Source of the DNA: Chitinophaga sp. 180180018-3
GTDB taxonomy: Bacteria; Bacteroidota; Bacteroidia; Chitinophagales; Chitinophagaceae
Reading direction: 5' to 3'
Assembly: GCF_037893185.1 (NCBI RefSeq)
Contig: NZ_CP140772.1
Coordinates: forward strand, 6,812,001 to 6,876,000
Length of the DNA: 64,000 nucleotides
Of this stretch, positions 17,326 to 25,636 are shown in pieces (the stretch's first letter is position 1; each line of letters opens with the position of its first letter). Below the pieces are notes generated by a model. The model saw only the letters and a list, made by a program, of their open reading frames with translations, made no database searches and was not told the origin of the DNA. Made by a program: the position numbers and the translations under genes.

Positions 17326-18705
17326 ATGGCAACCGTTACGAGAGAAAACATTGGTTTATTGAACGATAAGATCACTGTGAAAGTGAGTCAGGATGATTAT
17401 CTTCCAAATTTTGACAAGGCAGTAAAACAATTCAGCAAAAGTGCCAACATTCCCGGTTTCCGTAAAGGAATGGTACCCGCAGGCATGGTTAAGAAGATGC
17501 ACGGCGCTGCTATCTTTGGTGACGAAGTTCTGAAAACTGTAGAGCGTGAACTGATGGGTTATGTACAGAACGAAAAACTGGAGATTTTCGGGCAGCCTTT
17601 GTCTCTGGAAAAACAAGCAAAAGATCTTGATTTCAATCAACCAACTGATTACTCCTTCGAATTTGAGATCGGCCTGAAACCGGCCTTCGAAGTTACTCCC
17701 CTCGAAAAGAACAAGACTACCCTTACCCGTTATAAAGTAACTGTTACCGACGACATGGTAAACGACGAGGTAAACCGCTTGCAACTGAAAGGTGGTAAAA
17801 CTACCGAACCTGAAACTATTACATCAGAAGACAACGTTATTAACGTTAAATTCGAAGAATCAGATAAGAAAGGTAACATCACAGAAGGAGGTATCGAAAA
17901 AGAAAACGCATTACTGATTAAATACTTTTCACCTGCTGTACAGGCTGAACTGCAAGGCAAAAAAGCGGAAGACAGCATTGTATTACAGTTGTCTACTTCA
18001 TTTGACGAGCAGCGCCTGGGCTGGATCATGAAGGATCTGGGCCTCGATGCGGCTGATAAAGATATTGCCAAGAAATATTTCAAGCTGACCATCACTAAGG
18101 TTAGTCTGATTGAAAAAAGGGAGCTCAATGAAGAATTCTTCAAAGAAGTATATCCCGGACAAGACATTACTACGGAAGAAGCTTTCCGCGCCAAACTGAA
18201 AGAAGAAATTGGCACTTACTGGAATTCCGAAAGCCGTAACCATCTTCACAACGATCTGTTTGAAGTACTGGTACACGAAACAGCGATGGAATTACCAAAG
18301 GACTTCCTCATCCGCTGGCTGCAGGTAGGTGGTGAAAAACCAAAAACCGAAGAAGAAGCGACAAAAGAATTCCCTGGTTTCGACCATCAATTACGTTGGA
18401 CACTGATCAGCGACAAACTGGTTAAAGAAAATAAACTGGATGTTTCTTTCGATGAACTGAAAGAAAACGCCAAACAGAAAGTATTGGGTTATTACGGTGG
18501 TGCAGCTGCAGATGGAGCAGAATGGTTAGACAGCTACCTGGAACGCCTGTTACAGGACGAAAAATTCGTAGACCAGACTTATCGTGAAATGATCACTACC
18601 AAGTTGTTTGACTGGGCTGAAACAAAGGTGAACGTGAAAGAAGAGGAAATCAAAGCAGAAGATTTTGTTAATTTACCTCATAAACATCACCATCATGAAC
18701 ATTAA
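17326..18705 (+). CDS. tig: trigger factor, ribosome-associated chaperone
   Basis: 459 residues. The N-terminal ribosome-binding domain carries the signature FRKGMVP (family signature GFRxGxxP) at about 47-53. A degenerate FKBP-like middle region and a long C-terminal helical domain follow. The Bacteroidota version is diverged and often lacks strong PPIase residues. The C-terminus is histidine-rich (HKHHHHEH), encoded where the frame overlaps the start of clpP by 11 bp. It binds nascent chains at the ribosome exit; the downstream clpP and clpX link it to protein quality control. Confidence 0.95.
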   Translation: MATVTRENIGLLNDKITVKVSQDDYLPNFDKAVKQFSKSANIPGFRKGMVPAGMVKKMHGAAIFGDEVLKTVERELMGYVQNEKLEIFGQPLSLEKQAKDLDFNQPTDYSFEFEIGLKPAFEVTPLEKNKTTLTRYKVTVTDDMVNDEVNRLQLKGGKTTEPETITSEDNVINVKFEESDKKGNITEGGIEKENALLIKYFSPAVQAELQGKKAEDSIVLQLSTSFDEQRLGWIMKDLGLDAADKDIAKKYFKLTITKVSLIEKRELNEEFFKEVYPGQDITTEEAFRAKLKEEIGTYWNSESRNHLHNDLFEVLVHETAMELPKDFLIRWLQVGGEKPKTEEEATKEFPGFDHQLRWTLISDKLVKENKLDVSFDELKENAKQKVLGYYGGAAADGAEWLDSYLERLLQDEKFVDQTYREMITTKLFDWAETKVNVKEEEIKAEDFVNLPHKHHHHEH

Positions 18706-19399
18706 TGACGAATTCAGAAAATATGCCATCAAGCACCGCGGGATAAGCAGCCTGGTTGTAGACAGCTACGCTAAAAGCCACCAGGTTAACAGTCTGACTC
18801 CCTACATCCTCGAAGAACGCCAGATGAATATGACACAGATGGACGTTTTCTCCAGGTTGATGGCTGATCGTATTATTTTTCTCGGAGATCCGGTTAACGA
18901 CTACGTAGCAAACGTTATTACTGCGCAGTTGCTGTTCCTTGAATCTTCCGACCGCAACCGTGATATCCAGATGTACATCAATAGCCCCGGTGGAAGCGTT
19001 TACGCAGGCCTGGGTATTTATGATACCATGCAGATCATCTCTCCTGATGTAGCTACTATCTGTACCGGTATGGCCGCCTCTTTCGGCGCTGTACTGCTGG
19101 TAGCGGGTACCAAAGGAAAGCGTACTGCATTGAAACATGCCCGTGTAATGATCCACCAGCCTCATGGCGGTGCTGAGGGCCAGACTTCAGATATCGAAAT
19201 CACTGCCCGTGAGTTCGTGAAACTGAAGAAAGAACTCAACGAAATCATTGCCGGACACTGCGGACAACCGGTGAAAAAAGTTGAAAAAGACTCTGACCGC
19301 GACTACTGGATGACTGCTGATGAAGCTAAGGAATATGGCATCATCGACGACGTACTGCAGAAAAATCCAAAAAAGAACCTGGAAGAGCCTAAAGCTTAA
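18695..19399 (+). CDS. clpP: ATP-dependent Clp protease proteolytic subunit
   Basis: 234 residues from ATG 18695; an earlier in-frame start at 18665 would only add tig-overlapping sequence. Catalytic Ser is in CTGMAASFGA and His in VMIHQPHGG; the Ser-protease fold motif YINSPGGSVYAGL is intact. It forms the tetradecameric protease chamber fed by ClpX, encoded downstream. The 11-bp overlap with tig implies coupled translation. A long RNA hairpin follows the stop. Confidence 0.96.
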   Translation: MNINDEFRKYAIKHRGISSLVVDSYAKSHQVNSLTPYILEERQMNMTQMDVFSRLMADRIIFLGDPVNDYVANVITAQLLFLESSDRNRDIQMYINSPGGSVYAGLGIYDTMQIISPDVATICTGMAASFGAVLLVAGTKGKRTALKHARVMIHQPHGGAEGQTSDIEITAREFVKLKKELNEIIAGHCGQPVKKVEKDSDRDYWMTADEAKEYGIIDDVLQKNPKKNLEEPKA

Positions 19400-19413
19400 T
19401 ATATTCTGGTAAA

Positions 19414-19484
19414 AAAGCTATCGTAGCGAAGATTATGGCGAAATATATATGGAAAATCGCTATAGTCTTCGCTACGGTGGCTTT
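19414..19484 (+). terminator. 28-bp RNA hairpin after clpP
   Basis: Arms 19414-19441 and 19457-19484 pair at every position if the RNA is read on the plus strand, with four G-U pairs; on the minus strand those would be A-C mismatches. This strand asymmetry says the structure acts in the clpP transcript. The core is CGTAGCGAAGA. There is no T tail, so it may block 3' exonucleases as well as, or instead of, terminating. Confidence 0.75.
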
Positions 19485-19493
19485 AAGCCGGAC

Positions 19494-19524
19494 TTTATCC
19501 TTTCGCCTATTTAGTGTAGATTTG
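19494..19524 (+). promoter_or_regulatory. clpX promoter
   Basis: TAGATTTG at 19517-19524 is an exact -7 box, with TTTA 19 nt upstream as an imperfect -33 box. The predicted leader is ~40 nt. It gives clpX its own promoter after the clpP hairpin. Confidence 0.6.
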
Positions 19525-19571
19525 TAACCCTGAACAGATATTAGTTTCGTAGAAAAATAATCTATTCCGAA

Positions 19572-20813
19572 ATGAAAGAATCAAAAATTCGTTGCTCTTT
19601 TTGTAGTCGCTCCAAGGAAGAAGTGCAGATACTGATAGCCGGCGCAGAAGGGCATATTTGTGAAAACTGTGTAGCCAACGCGCAGGAAATAATTGACCAG
19701 GAGTTGTTCACTCCCAGCAAGAGAGCTGCAGCTGTTGCTACCCACTTCGCACCTAAAGTGTCTAAACCGGTAGACATAAAGAAGTTCCTGGATGACTACG
19801 TAATTGGCCAGGATGATGCAAAGAAAATACTGGCAGTTGCCGTATATAACCATTACAAAAGACTTAACCAACAAGTGGGTGAAGATGAAGTAGAGATTGA
19901 AAAATCTAACATCATCATGGTAGGAGAAACCGGTACCGGTAAGACCCTGCTGGCAAAATCAATCGCCAAACAGCTGAATGTTCCGTTCGCTATTGTGGAT
20001 GCTACCGTATTCACAGAAGCCGGATACGTGGGTGAAGACGTGGAAAGTATCCTCAGCCGTCTGCTGCAGGTTTGTAACTACGATGTGGAAGCCGCCGAAC
20101 GTGGTATCGTATATATCGATGAGATAGATAAAATTGCCCGTAAAAGCGATAATCCTTCCATCACCCGTGATGTGAGCGGCGAAGGCGTACAACAGGGTCT
20201 GCTGAAACTGCTGGAAGGTACAGAAGTGCTGGTACCTCCTCAGGGCGGACGGAAACACCCCGAACAGAAACTAATCAAACTGAACACACAGAATATCCTC
20301 TTTATATGTGGCGGAGCATTCGATGGCGTGGAAAGGATCATCAGCAGAAGAGTCCAAACCCATTCTATCGGCTTTACTGTCAATAAAGAGAAAGAAGAAG
20401 AAAACAGAAAGCAGATCCTGCGCTATGTAAACTCACAGGATCTTAAATCATTCGGCCTGATCCCGGAATTACTGGGACGTCTGCCGGTGGTTACTTACCT
20501 GAATTCACTGGACAGGGATACGCTGAAAGCTATTTTAACCCAGCCTAAGAATGCGCTGGTGAAACAATACAAGAAACTGTTCAAAGTAGAAAACATCGAC
20601 CTGCAGGTAGATGAAGAAGCAGTAGACTACATCGTGGATAAAGCCATGGAATATAAACTTGGCGCCCGCGGATTACGTTCTATCTGCGAAGTGGTACTGA
20701 GCGATGCTATGTACGAGCTGCCATCTTCCAATGAATCCGTATTCCACCTTACCAGGGAATATGCACAGGCGAAACTGGAACAGTCTACACTTGTTAAGCT
20801 GAAAGTAGCCTAA
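19572..20813 (+). CDS. clpX: ATP-dependent Clp protease ATP-binding subunit ClpX
   Basis: 413 residues, full length. The N-terminal C4 zinc domain has CSFC and CENC pairs (about 9-38). The AAA+ core has Walker A GETGTGKT, Walker [11 protein letters not shown], the ISRRV sensor region, and sensor 2 in GARGLRS. It unfolds ssrA-tagged and other substrates and passes them to ClpP. It follows clpP by 172 bp that contain a hairpin and its own likely promoter. Confidence 0.97.
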   Translation: MKESKIRCSFCSRSKEEVQILIAGAEGHICENCVANAQEIIDQELFTPSKRAAAVATHFAPKVSKPVDIKKFLDDYVIGQDDAKKILAVAVYNHYKRLNQQVGEDEVEIEKSNIIMVGETGTGKTLLAKSIAKQLNVPFAIVDATVFTEAGYVGEDVESILSRLLQVCNYDVEAAERGIVYIDEIDKIARKSDNPSITRDVSGEGVQQGLLKLLEGTEVLVPPQGGRKHPEQKLIKLNTQNILFICGGAFDGVERIISRRVQTHSIGFTVNKEKEEENRKQILRYVNSQDLKSFGLIPELLGRLPVVTYLNSLDRDTLKAILTQPKNALVKQYKKLFKVENIDLQVDEEAVDYIVDKAMEYKLGARGLRSICEVVLSDAMYELPSSNESVFHLTREYAQAKLEQSTLVKLKVA

Positions 20814-20854
20814 ACATCCCTTTGTCACTGTTTCTAACGATAAAACCTCTATTT

Positions 20855-21148
20855 ATGCAGGAACTCATTCAGCAATTACAGGAAAAAGCAGGACTTACTG
20901 CCGAACAGGCCGCACAGTCTATTGATGTGATCAAAGAATATGTGAAAGGTAAACTACCTCCTTTTATCGCCGGTACTGTGGATAACTGGTTTGCCGGTAT
21001 GTCCGGAAAAGAGGGTGAAAAGAAAGCCGGTCTGATGGATCAGGCAGGTGATTTTCTTGATAATGTGAAAGAGAAGGCAGAGGATTGGGCAGAAGATGCG
21101 AAAGAAAAAATTTCGGACTTCCTGCACAATAAAGGCGAAAAAAAATAG
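20855..21148 (+). CDS. small helical hypothetical protein
   Basis: 97 residues from ATG 20855; the frame opens earlier, but the ATG gives a compact protein and the upstream part is poor. The first half looks like a small helical domain (ELIQQLQEKAGLTAEQAAQSIDVIKEYVKGKLPPFI). The second is a lysine/glutamate/aspartate-rich amphipathic helix (DNVKEKAEDWAEDAKEKISDF). There are no catalytic motifs. It lies 41 bp after clpX and upstream of a terminator, so it is probably co-transcribed with clpX. I do not recognise a function. Confidence 0.7.
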   Translation: MQELIQQLQEKAGLTAEQAAQSIDVIKEYVKGKLPPFIAGTVDNWFAGMSGKEGEKKAGLMDQAGDFLDNVKEKAEDWAEDAKEKISDFLHNKGEKK

Positions 21149-21167
21149 GTCAAAGAAATTGAGCAGT

Positions 21168-21202
21168 GGGCTTTCCGGAAACGGGAAGCCCGTTGTTTTT
21201 TT
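21168..21202 (+). terminator. intrinsic terminator of the clpX operon
   Basis: Stem GGGCTTTCC/GGGAAGCCC (21168-21176, 21183-21191; one G-U pair), six-base loop, followed by GTTGTTTTTTT. Confidence 0.88.
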
Positions 21203-21207
21203 GGCAG

Positions 21208-21368
21208 TTTCAGATTCAGGCTGGTTTACCCCTACCCGTGCAGGATGGTCAGCTGTGACCGTTCCATACCCTTTTCAGATCCAGGCTGGTTTACCTCTAC
21301 CTGCATCGCGTAAAGCAGATTTATTCTGGTCATTGATGTTTCAGATCCAGGCTGGTTCACCTCTACCC
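21208..21368. repeat. three 30-bp direct repeats with 35-36 bp unique spacers
   Basis: Copies at 21208-21237, 21273-21302 and 21339-21368 read TTTCAGATyCAGGCTGGTTy and ACCyCTACCy in succession. They differ at only a few positions; the spacers are unrelated. The repeat has two small palindromes (CCAGgCTGG and GGTttACC). The geometry is CRISPR-like, but no cas gene is in the window and there are only three copies. All three copies would read FQIQAGLPLP or close to it in one frame (the third FQIQAGSPLP), which may be chance. Confidence 0.75.
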
Positions 21369-21470
21369 CTCGATTAAGAACAACTATTTTCCTTCAACAA
21401 TAGTAATAGCAGCGTTATCAGGTTTGTAATCCAACCCATCAACTAACAATCAATGCCCGACATATCTTTG

Positions 21471-21555
21471 AAAGCTATTATGGAGACTATGACTCTTAAA
21501 AGCTGCCCAATACGTAATACACAAAAGAGGCTTTAAAAGCTATTATGGCGTCTAT
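21471..21555. repeat. pair of 20-bp direct repeats 65 bp apart
   Basis: AAAGCTATTATGG-A/C-G-A/T-CTAT occurs at 21471-21490 and 21536-21555, two mismatches, exactly 65 bp apart, the same period as the repeats at 21208-21368 and in phase with them. A degenerate relative of the first family starts at 21560 (CAGATTCAG then ACCCC). Confidence 0.6.
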
Positions 21556-22103
21556 AAATCAGATTCAGCCACTTATACCCCGACAAGGAAAAAACGATTA
21601 TTTCGGCCATCTAATGAGTCTTAAATGGCAATTACCAGGTTCCACCGGCCCAATGCGATGCAGACCTAATATCAGTAAAATAAAAAGGGGTCCAGGAAGG
21701 AAAGTAAAGGGATAAACATTACAGACTCCGGTAAAAAAGAAATTTGAGGGAATTCACAACGTGGTATTACAGGTTATTCTTATTCCTGTCTGTTTTCATT
21801 CTACATCAACATTCGCAAAACAACCAGCTTTCCTGGTATAGAAAAGCACCCGTATTACAGGGTGCTTCTCATTGCGTAAATGTGTTTCAAATCGTACTAG
21901 ATTTTTGTGTTAAGGTTGATAAACGGTAAAGAGTGATGAATTAACCCAAATTTAACGTTCCTTTTGCAATATTCAATAACACTAAAGGGTTAATATTAAA
22001 AAAATTTGAAAAAAAAGAGAATAGCTTATCAATTAGAAAATAACATATTAAACAAATTCTAACTATTTTATAAAATTACCTATCAACTGCAAAATCGTTA
22101 TTT

Positions 22104-23243
22104 CTACCTTAACGCTTCTCTGGCAATCACTATTTTCTGGATTTCAGAAGTACCTTCTCCGATTGTACATAATTTTGCATCACGATAAAACTTCTCCACC
22201 GGAAAATCTTTCGTATAGCCGTACCCTCCGAAAATCTGCACAGCTTCTGTAGCTACTCTCACCGCAACTTCGGACGCATAATATTTGGCCATTGCCGCCT
22301 GCTGGGTCATTTTAACCTTGCGGTTTTTCATATCTGCTGCCTGCATAGTCAGGAGCTCAGCCGCCTCAATTTCTGTGGCCATATCTGCCAGCTTAAATGA
22401 AATTCCCTGGAAAGCTGCAATAGGCTGATCGAACTGGTGACGTTCTTTGGAATACTTCAGCGCGGCGTCCAATGCTCCTTTAGCAATACCGAGTGAAAGG
22501 GCGGCGATAGAGATCCTGCCTCCATCCAGCACCTTCATAGCCTGGATAAATCCGTCGCCTTCTTCACCAAGCATGTTGCCAGCCGGTATGCGGCAGTTGT
22601 CAAATATCATTTCGGCCGTTTCGGAAGCCCGCATGCCTAGTTTATTTTCTTTCTTGCCACCACTGAATCCAGGTGTGCCTTTCTCCACCACAAATGTGGT
22701 CATCCCATGACTGTCACGTACGTTGCCGGTACGGGCTATCACTACTGCTACATCACAGCTCTTACCATGCGTGATCCAGCATTTGGTACCATTGATCACC
22801 CAGTCGTTTCCATCCCTGTGCGCTACGCATTTCATATTCATGGCATCTGAACCGGTATTGGGCTCGGTTAAGCCCCAGGCTCCTATCCATTCTGCTGTAG
22901 CCAGTTTTGGAAGATAACGGTGTTTCTGCTCATCGTTACCGAACTGCAATATATGCCCTGTGCATAAGGAGTTATGCGCCGCTACACTCAATCCAACGGC
23001 ACCGCATATACGAGCAATTTCACTGATCACGGTAACGTACTCCAGATATCCCAATCCGCTTCCGCCGTATTCCTGAGGTACCAGTACTCCCATAAGGCCC
23101 AGTTCTCCCAGTTTCTTAAACAGCTGTACGGGAAACTCCTGATGCTCATCCCATTCCATCACGTGAGGCTGAATGTTGTTTTTTCCGAAATCCCGGATCA
23201 TTTGTGCAATCTGTTGTTGCATTTCCGTAGGCGCGAAATTCAT
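22104..23243 (-). CDS. acyl-CoA dehydrogenase
   Basis: 379 residues, the normal length of short/medium-chain enzymes. It has the FAD-binding signature [14 protein letters not shown], substrate-binding SSESA-type region ([18 protein letters not shown]), and the C-terminal [19 protein letters not shown] and [10 protein letters not shown]; the Glu of GEGTSE is at the usual catalytic-base position. It would do the first oxidation of fatty or branched-chain acyl-CoAs. It is 12 bp after the helix-hairpin-helix gene, so it is probably in an operon with it, though the two functions look unrelated. Confidence 0.93.
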   Translation of the reverse strand: MNFAPTEMQQQIAQMIRDFGKNNIQPHVMEWDEHQEFPVQLFKKLGELGLMGVLVPQEYGGSGLGYLEYVTVISEIARICGAVGLSVAAHNSLCTGHILQFGNDEQKHRYLPKLATAEWIGAWGLTEPNTGSDAMNMKCVAHRDGNDWVINGTKCWITHGKSCDVAVVIARTGNVRDSHGMTTFVVEKGTPGFSGGKKENKLGMRASETAEMIFDNCRIPAGNMLGEEGDGFIQAMKVLDGGRISIAALSLGIAKGALDAALKYSKERHQFDQPIAAFQGISFKLADMATEIEAAELLTMQAADMKNRKVKMTQQAAMAKYYASEVAVRVATEAVQIFGGYGYTKDFPVEKFYRDAKLCTIGEGTSEIQKIVIAREALR

Positions 23244-23255
23244 AAACGTGTGGAT

Positions 23256-24353
23256 TTAATGTTTGATCTCCATGTAATGTTCAATTTTACGATAAATAAT
23301 CTCATCCACCAACGGCAGCATGCGAAGCTCTTTTATCTCTCTGAAACCCGCATGGCTACTACGATACTGTACTATAAGACGCGCCAGTTTATAGCGTATA
23401 TATGGGTGAGCCGCCAAAGATTTTTCATCTGTAAGATTTAGGTCCATTTTTTTTAGAGAACTGTCACCGATCTTCAGAAAAGGTTGAATTTTTTGAAATA
23501 CGGAATCAGGCAATCCATAACATTCCCCTATCTGTTCGGCTGAATAGAAGCCCCCTAAACGGTCCCGGAATGTGATAATCCGCCGGGCCAACCCCGGTCC
23601 TATTCCCGGCAACTGCTGCCACAGCATGCTATCTGCTGCATTGATATCGATTACCACGCCTGTTTTCTTCCGGTAAGCTACTCCCGGAACATAGCTCCTT
23701 ACACTATCCCGGTGGTAGGGTAACCTTCCTGTACCTTCGTTTCCTTTCTCCGGATTCGCTTTCCAAAGGCCATATACCCGCCTCTCCCGCTCCCGCCTGT
23801 CCTTGACTCCGCGGGATTCCCATCTACCACCGCTACCCAACTGTTTTTCACCGGTATAACCCCGGCGCTTATACGAAAAAACCCTGCCATTCTCCGTATT
23901 ATTAGATCCAACGTCGCGTTCCCATCTTCCGTAACCATTACTACCTACGGGATCATTAATACGCACCCAGGGCTGCAGGGTCTTACACAGTTCAGGCGTA
24001 AGGCCGTAGATCTTCTCCAGATCAGCCGCACGGCGAAAGCGGCCTCCTTTGGCAATGTATTTCCTTATACTTTCTGACGTTCGCGCACTCACTCCCAGCT
24101 GTTGCCATTCCTGCGCTGTAATAGTATTCGGATTAAAATAGAAAAAAGCATGCTTCACGGGGGCAACTGCCGTTGCTTCAAAAGCACGTACAGCCGCCGC
24201 CAGATCGTTGGCTGGTACATCCGGCTCCCGGCGGAAATAAAAGAGCATCTCCGGAATATAGATCGTTATGATCATCAGCACCACCAGTATCACTATCCCT
24301 GTTTGTTCTTTATGGGAAAAGCGCAACCATTCGCGCAGGAAAGGCTTCCACAT
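23256..24353 (-). CDS. ComEA-like helix-hairpin-helix membrane protein
   Basis: 365 residues. One N-terminal membrane segment (about 17-37, TGIVILVVLMIITIYI) places the rest probably outside the inner membrane. Three helix-hairpin-helix units are visible: LGVSARTSESIRKYI with the following helix, LPGIGPGLARRIITFRDRLGGF, and HPYIRYKLARLIVQYRSSHAGF. A low-complexity Arg/Gly/Glu-rich linker (about 145-225) separates the first from the second. ComEA homologues bind DNA during uptake; whether this protein does is unknown. It starts the two-gene unit with the acyl-CoA dehydrogenase. Confidence 0.82.
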   Translation of the reverse strand: MWKPFLREWLRFSHKEQTGIVILVVLMIITIYIPEMLFYFRREPDVPANDLAAAVRAFEATAVAPVKHAFFYFNPNTITAQEWQQLGVSARTSESIRKYIAKGGRFRRAADLEKIYGLTPELCKTLQPWVRINDPVGSNGYGRWERDVGSNNTENGRVFSYKRRGYTGEKQLGSGGRWESRGVKDRRERERRVYGLWKANPEKGNEGTGRLPYHRDSVRSYVPGVAYRKKTGVVIDINAADSMLWQQLPGIGPGLARRIITFRDRLGGFYSAEQIGECYGLPDSVFQKIQPFLKIGDSSLKKMDLNLTDEKSLAAHPYIRYKLARLIVQYRSSHAGFREIKELRMLPLVDEIIYRKIEHYMEIKH

Positions 24354-24372
24354 GGGTTAACAACATTTATCA

Positions 24373-24380
24373 CAAATGTA
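24373..24380 (-). promoter_or_regulatory. -7 box upstream of the helix-hairpin-helix gene
   Basis: TACATTTG on the minus strand, ending 19 nt before ATG 24353. It is an exact match to TAnnTTTG; a -33 box at the right distance is not clear. Confidence 0.5.
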
Positions 24381-24422
24381 GGGAGGTATAAATGCAAGCG
24401 TGTTAATGAAAATAAAACGGGG

Positions 24423-25184
24423 CTAAATTTCCAATGTAAGCCCATCGTAGGCCAGCGCCGTTCCTGCCGGTAGCTCCACCGACACTTCCGCATGCAAGCC
24501 CAACTGGTGGCTGATATGCGTCAGGTATACCTGGGGCACTTGCAGTTCTTTTCCTAATGCCACGGCTTCATCCAGCGTAAAATGGGAAATATGTTTTTCC
24601 CTCCGCAGGGCGTTCAGCACCAGGATCTTCGAACCACGGATCTTGTCTTTTTCCTCCGGGGCGATATAATTTGCGTCGGTAATATAGGTAAAGTCATGTA
24701 TACGGAATCCCAGCACCGGCATCTCATGATGCATAACATGCACGGGGGTAATGGTCAGCCCGTTTACCTCAAACGGTTTATCAGCAATGGTTTGGAGATT
24801 TATTTCCGGTATCCCGGGGTACTTGTAATCAGCAAATGCATACGCGAATTCCCTTTTTATCACTCCCTGAGAAAACTCGGTGGCGTAGATATTGATAGCA
24901 CTCTGCTGAAAATAATTGAAAGCACGGATATCGTCCATACCCGCAATATGATCTTTATGGGAATGGGTGATGAGCACGGCCTCCAGATGTCCGACTTTCT
25001 CCCGCAGCATCTGGTAGCGGAAGTCCGGCGTGGTATCCACTACAATATTGCCCGCAGGCGAGGAAATTAATATACTACTTCTGAGCCGCTTGTCTTTGTG
25101 ATCTGCTGACGTGCAAACCTGGCAACCACACGCTATGACCGGAACTCCCTGCGATGTACCTGTTCCAAGGAATGTAACTTTCAT
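24423..25184 (-). CDS. MBL-fold metallo-hydrolase (PhnP-like)
   Basis: 253 residues. It starts with TFLGTGTSQGVPVIACGCQVC, typical of the PhnP/RNase Z-like branch, with the metal motif HSHKDH and later metal-ligand histidines (HEMPVLGF and THISHQLGLH). PhnP acts on cyclic phosphodiesters; the Bacteroidota homologues are often annotated as MBL-fold hydrolases of unknown substrate. It lies 44 bp after a small conserved gene on the same strand. Confidence 0.87.
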   Translation of the reverse strand: MKVTFLGTGTSQGVPVIACGCQVCTSADHKDKRLRSSILISSPAGNIVVDTTPDFRYQMLREKVGHLEAVLITHSHKDHIAGMDDIRAFNYFQQSAINIYATEFSQGVIKREFAYAFADYKYPGIPEINLQTIADKPFEVNGLTITPVHVMHHEMPVLGFRIHDFTYITDANYIAPEEKDKIRGSKILVLNALRREKHISHFTLDEAVALGKELQVPQVYLTHISHQLGLHAEVSVELPAGTALAYDGLTLEI

Positions 25185-25210
25185 CCCGACTTTTCTTTTG
25201 ACAGTTAATA

Positions 25211-25243
25211 TCTATTCTGCTATTTCATCTATTCTGCTATTTC
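25211..25243. repeat. 17-bp tandem duplication over a stop codon
   Basis: TCTATTCTGCTATTTC occurs at 25211-25226 and 25228-25243. The second copy contains the stop of the minus-strand 105-residue gene, so a second in-frame-like end exists downstream. It is probably replication slippage. Confidence 0.8.
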
Positions 25244-25546
25244 TCCGGTTCCCGCCGCTTCTTCCCCGGTTTCCGGAACGGGTTTATCCTGCTGTATTTG
25301 TTTATACAGCTTATGTGATTCCGCTGTGAGCATTTCTTCTTCCAGCGGCAGGGTGGTTAATATATCAATAAGGGTATTTATACGTCCCTCCAGGTTCAGG
25401 AATTTATTGATCACTACCACCTTCTTATGTTCCAGAATACAGTAACCTGAGTTGAAACTACCTTTCTCGAAGCGCAGCTGATACTTCGCATCTTCAAAGA
25501 TTTTTTCCAGCTTGGCCAGGTTGTTTGGAGTGATTTTGATATTCAT
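25229..25546 (-). CDS. conserved hypothetical protein
   Basis: 105 residues, soluble, mixed alpha/beta (KITPNNLAKLEKIFEDAKYQLRFEKG, KKVVVINKFLNLEGRINTLIDIL), with an acidic, low-complexity C-terminus. There is no catalytic motif or signal. Its position between porX and a metallo-hydrolase on the same strand, and good codon character, support a real gene. I do not recognise the family beyond a likely Bacteroidota-restricted one. Confidence 0.75.
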   Translation of the reverse strand: MNIKITPNNLAKLEKIFEDAKYQLRFEKGSFNSGYCILEHKKVVVINKFLNLEGRINTLIDILTTLPLEEEMLTAESHKLYKQIQQDKPVPETGEEAAGTGEIAE

Positions 25547-25550
25547 GTCA

Positions 25551-25558
25551 CAAAAATA
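25551..25558 (-). promoter_or_regulatory. -7 box abutting a start codon
   Basis: TATTTTTG on the minus strand ends 4 nt before ATG 25546. If used, the transcript would start at or next to the ATG. Confidence 0.45.
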
Positions 25559-25569
25559 AGAAAAAGCGG

Positions 25570-25633
25570 CCAGCCTTTAGCTGCCAGCAGCGAAGAACAG
25601 GGTATGCTGATGCTGCCGGCAGCTAAAAGCCGG
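25570..25633 (-). terminator. 22-bp hairpin after porX
   Basis: Arms 25612-25633 and 25570-25591 pair fully in minus-strand RNA, with three U-G pairs that would be mismatches on the plus strand. The hairpin starts right at the porX stop region (25637). The loop carries CGAAGAAC. Confidence 0.75.
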
Positions 25634-25636
25634 TAA

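Larger units (their letters stand above)
21203..22103. other. 900-bp non-coding gap between convergent genes
   Basis: No convincing gene is seen. The left part holds the spaced repeats. A hairpin GCACCC/GGGTGC lies at about 21844-21867. The last ~200 bp are strongly A+T-rich. The short frames here (for example 21744-21929) lack support. The gap is long for a convergent pair, so it may hold decayed DNA or an unrecognised RNA. Confidence 0.6.

Noticed and set aside
21208..21368. Calling this a confirmed CRISPR array
   Set aside because: Only three copies, several mismatches, no leader and no cas genes in the window; kept as a repeat and a finding.
21096..21377. 93-residue frame reading FQIQAG repeats
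   Set aside because: It overlaps the end of the small clpX-operon gene and its terminator; the first repeat is out of frame with the others.
21744..21929. 61-residue frame with a hydrophobic start
   Set aside because: No family resemblance, poor composition, and it spans a terminator-like hairpin in a repeat-rich gap.
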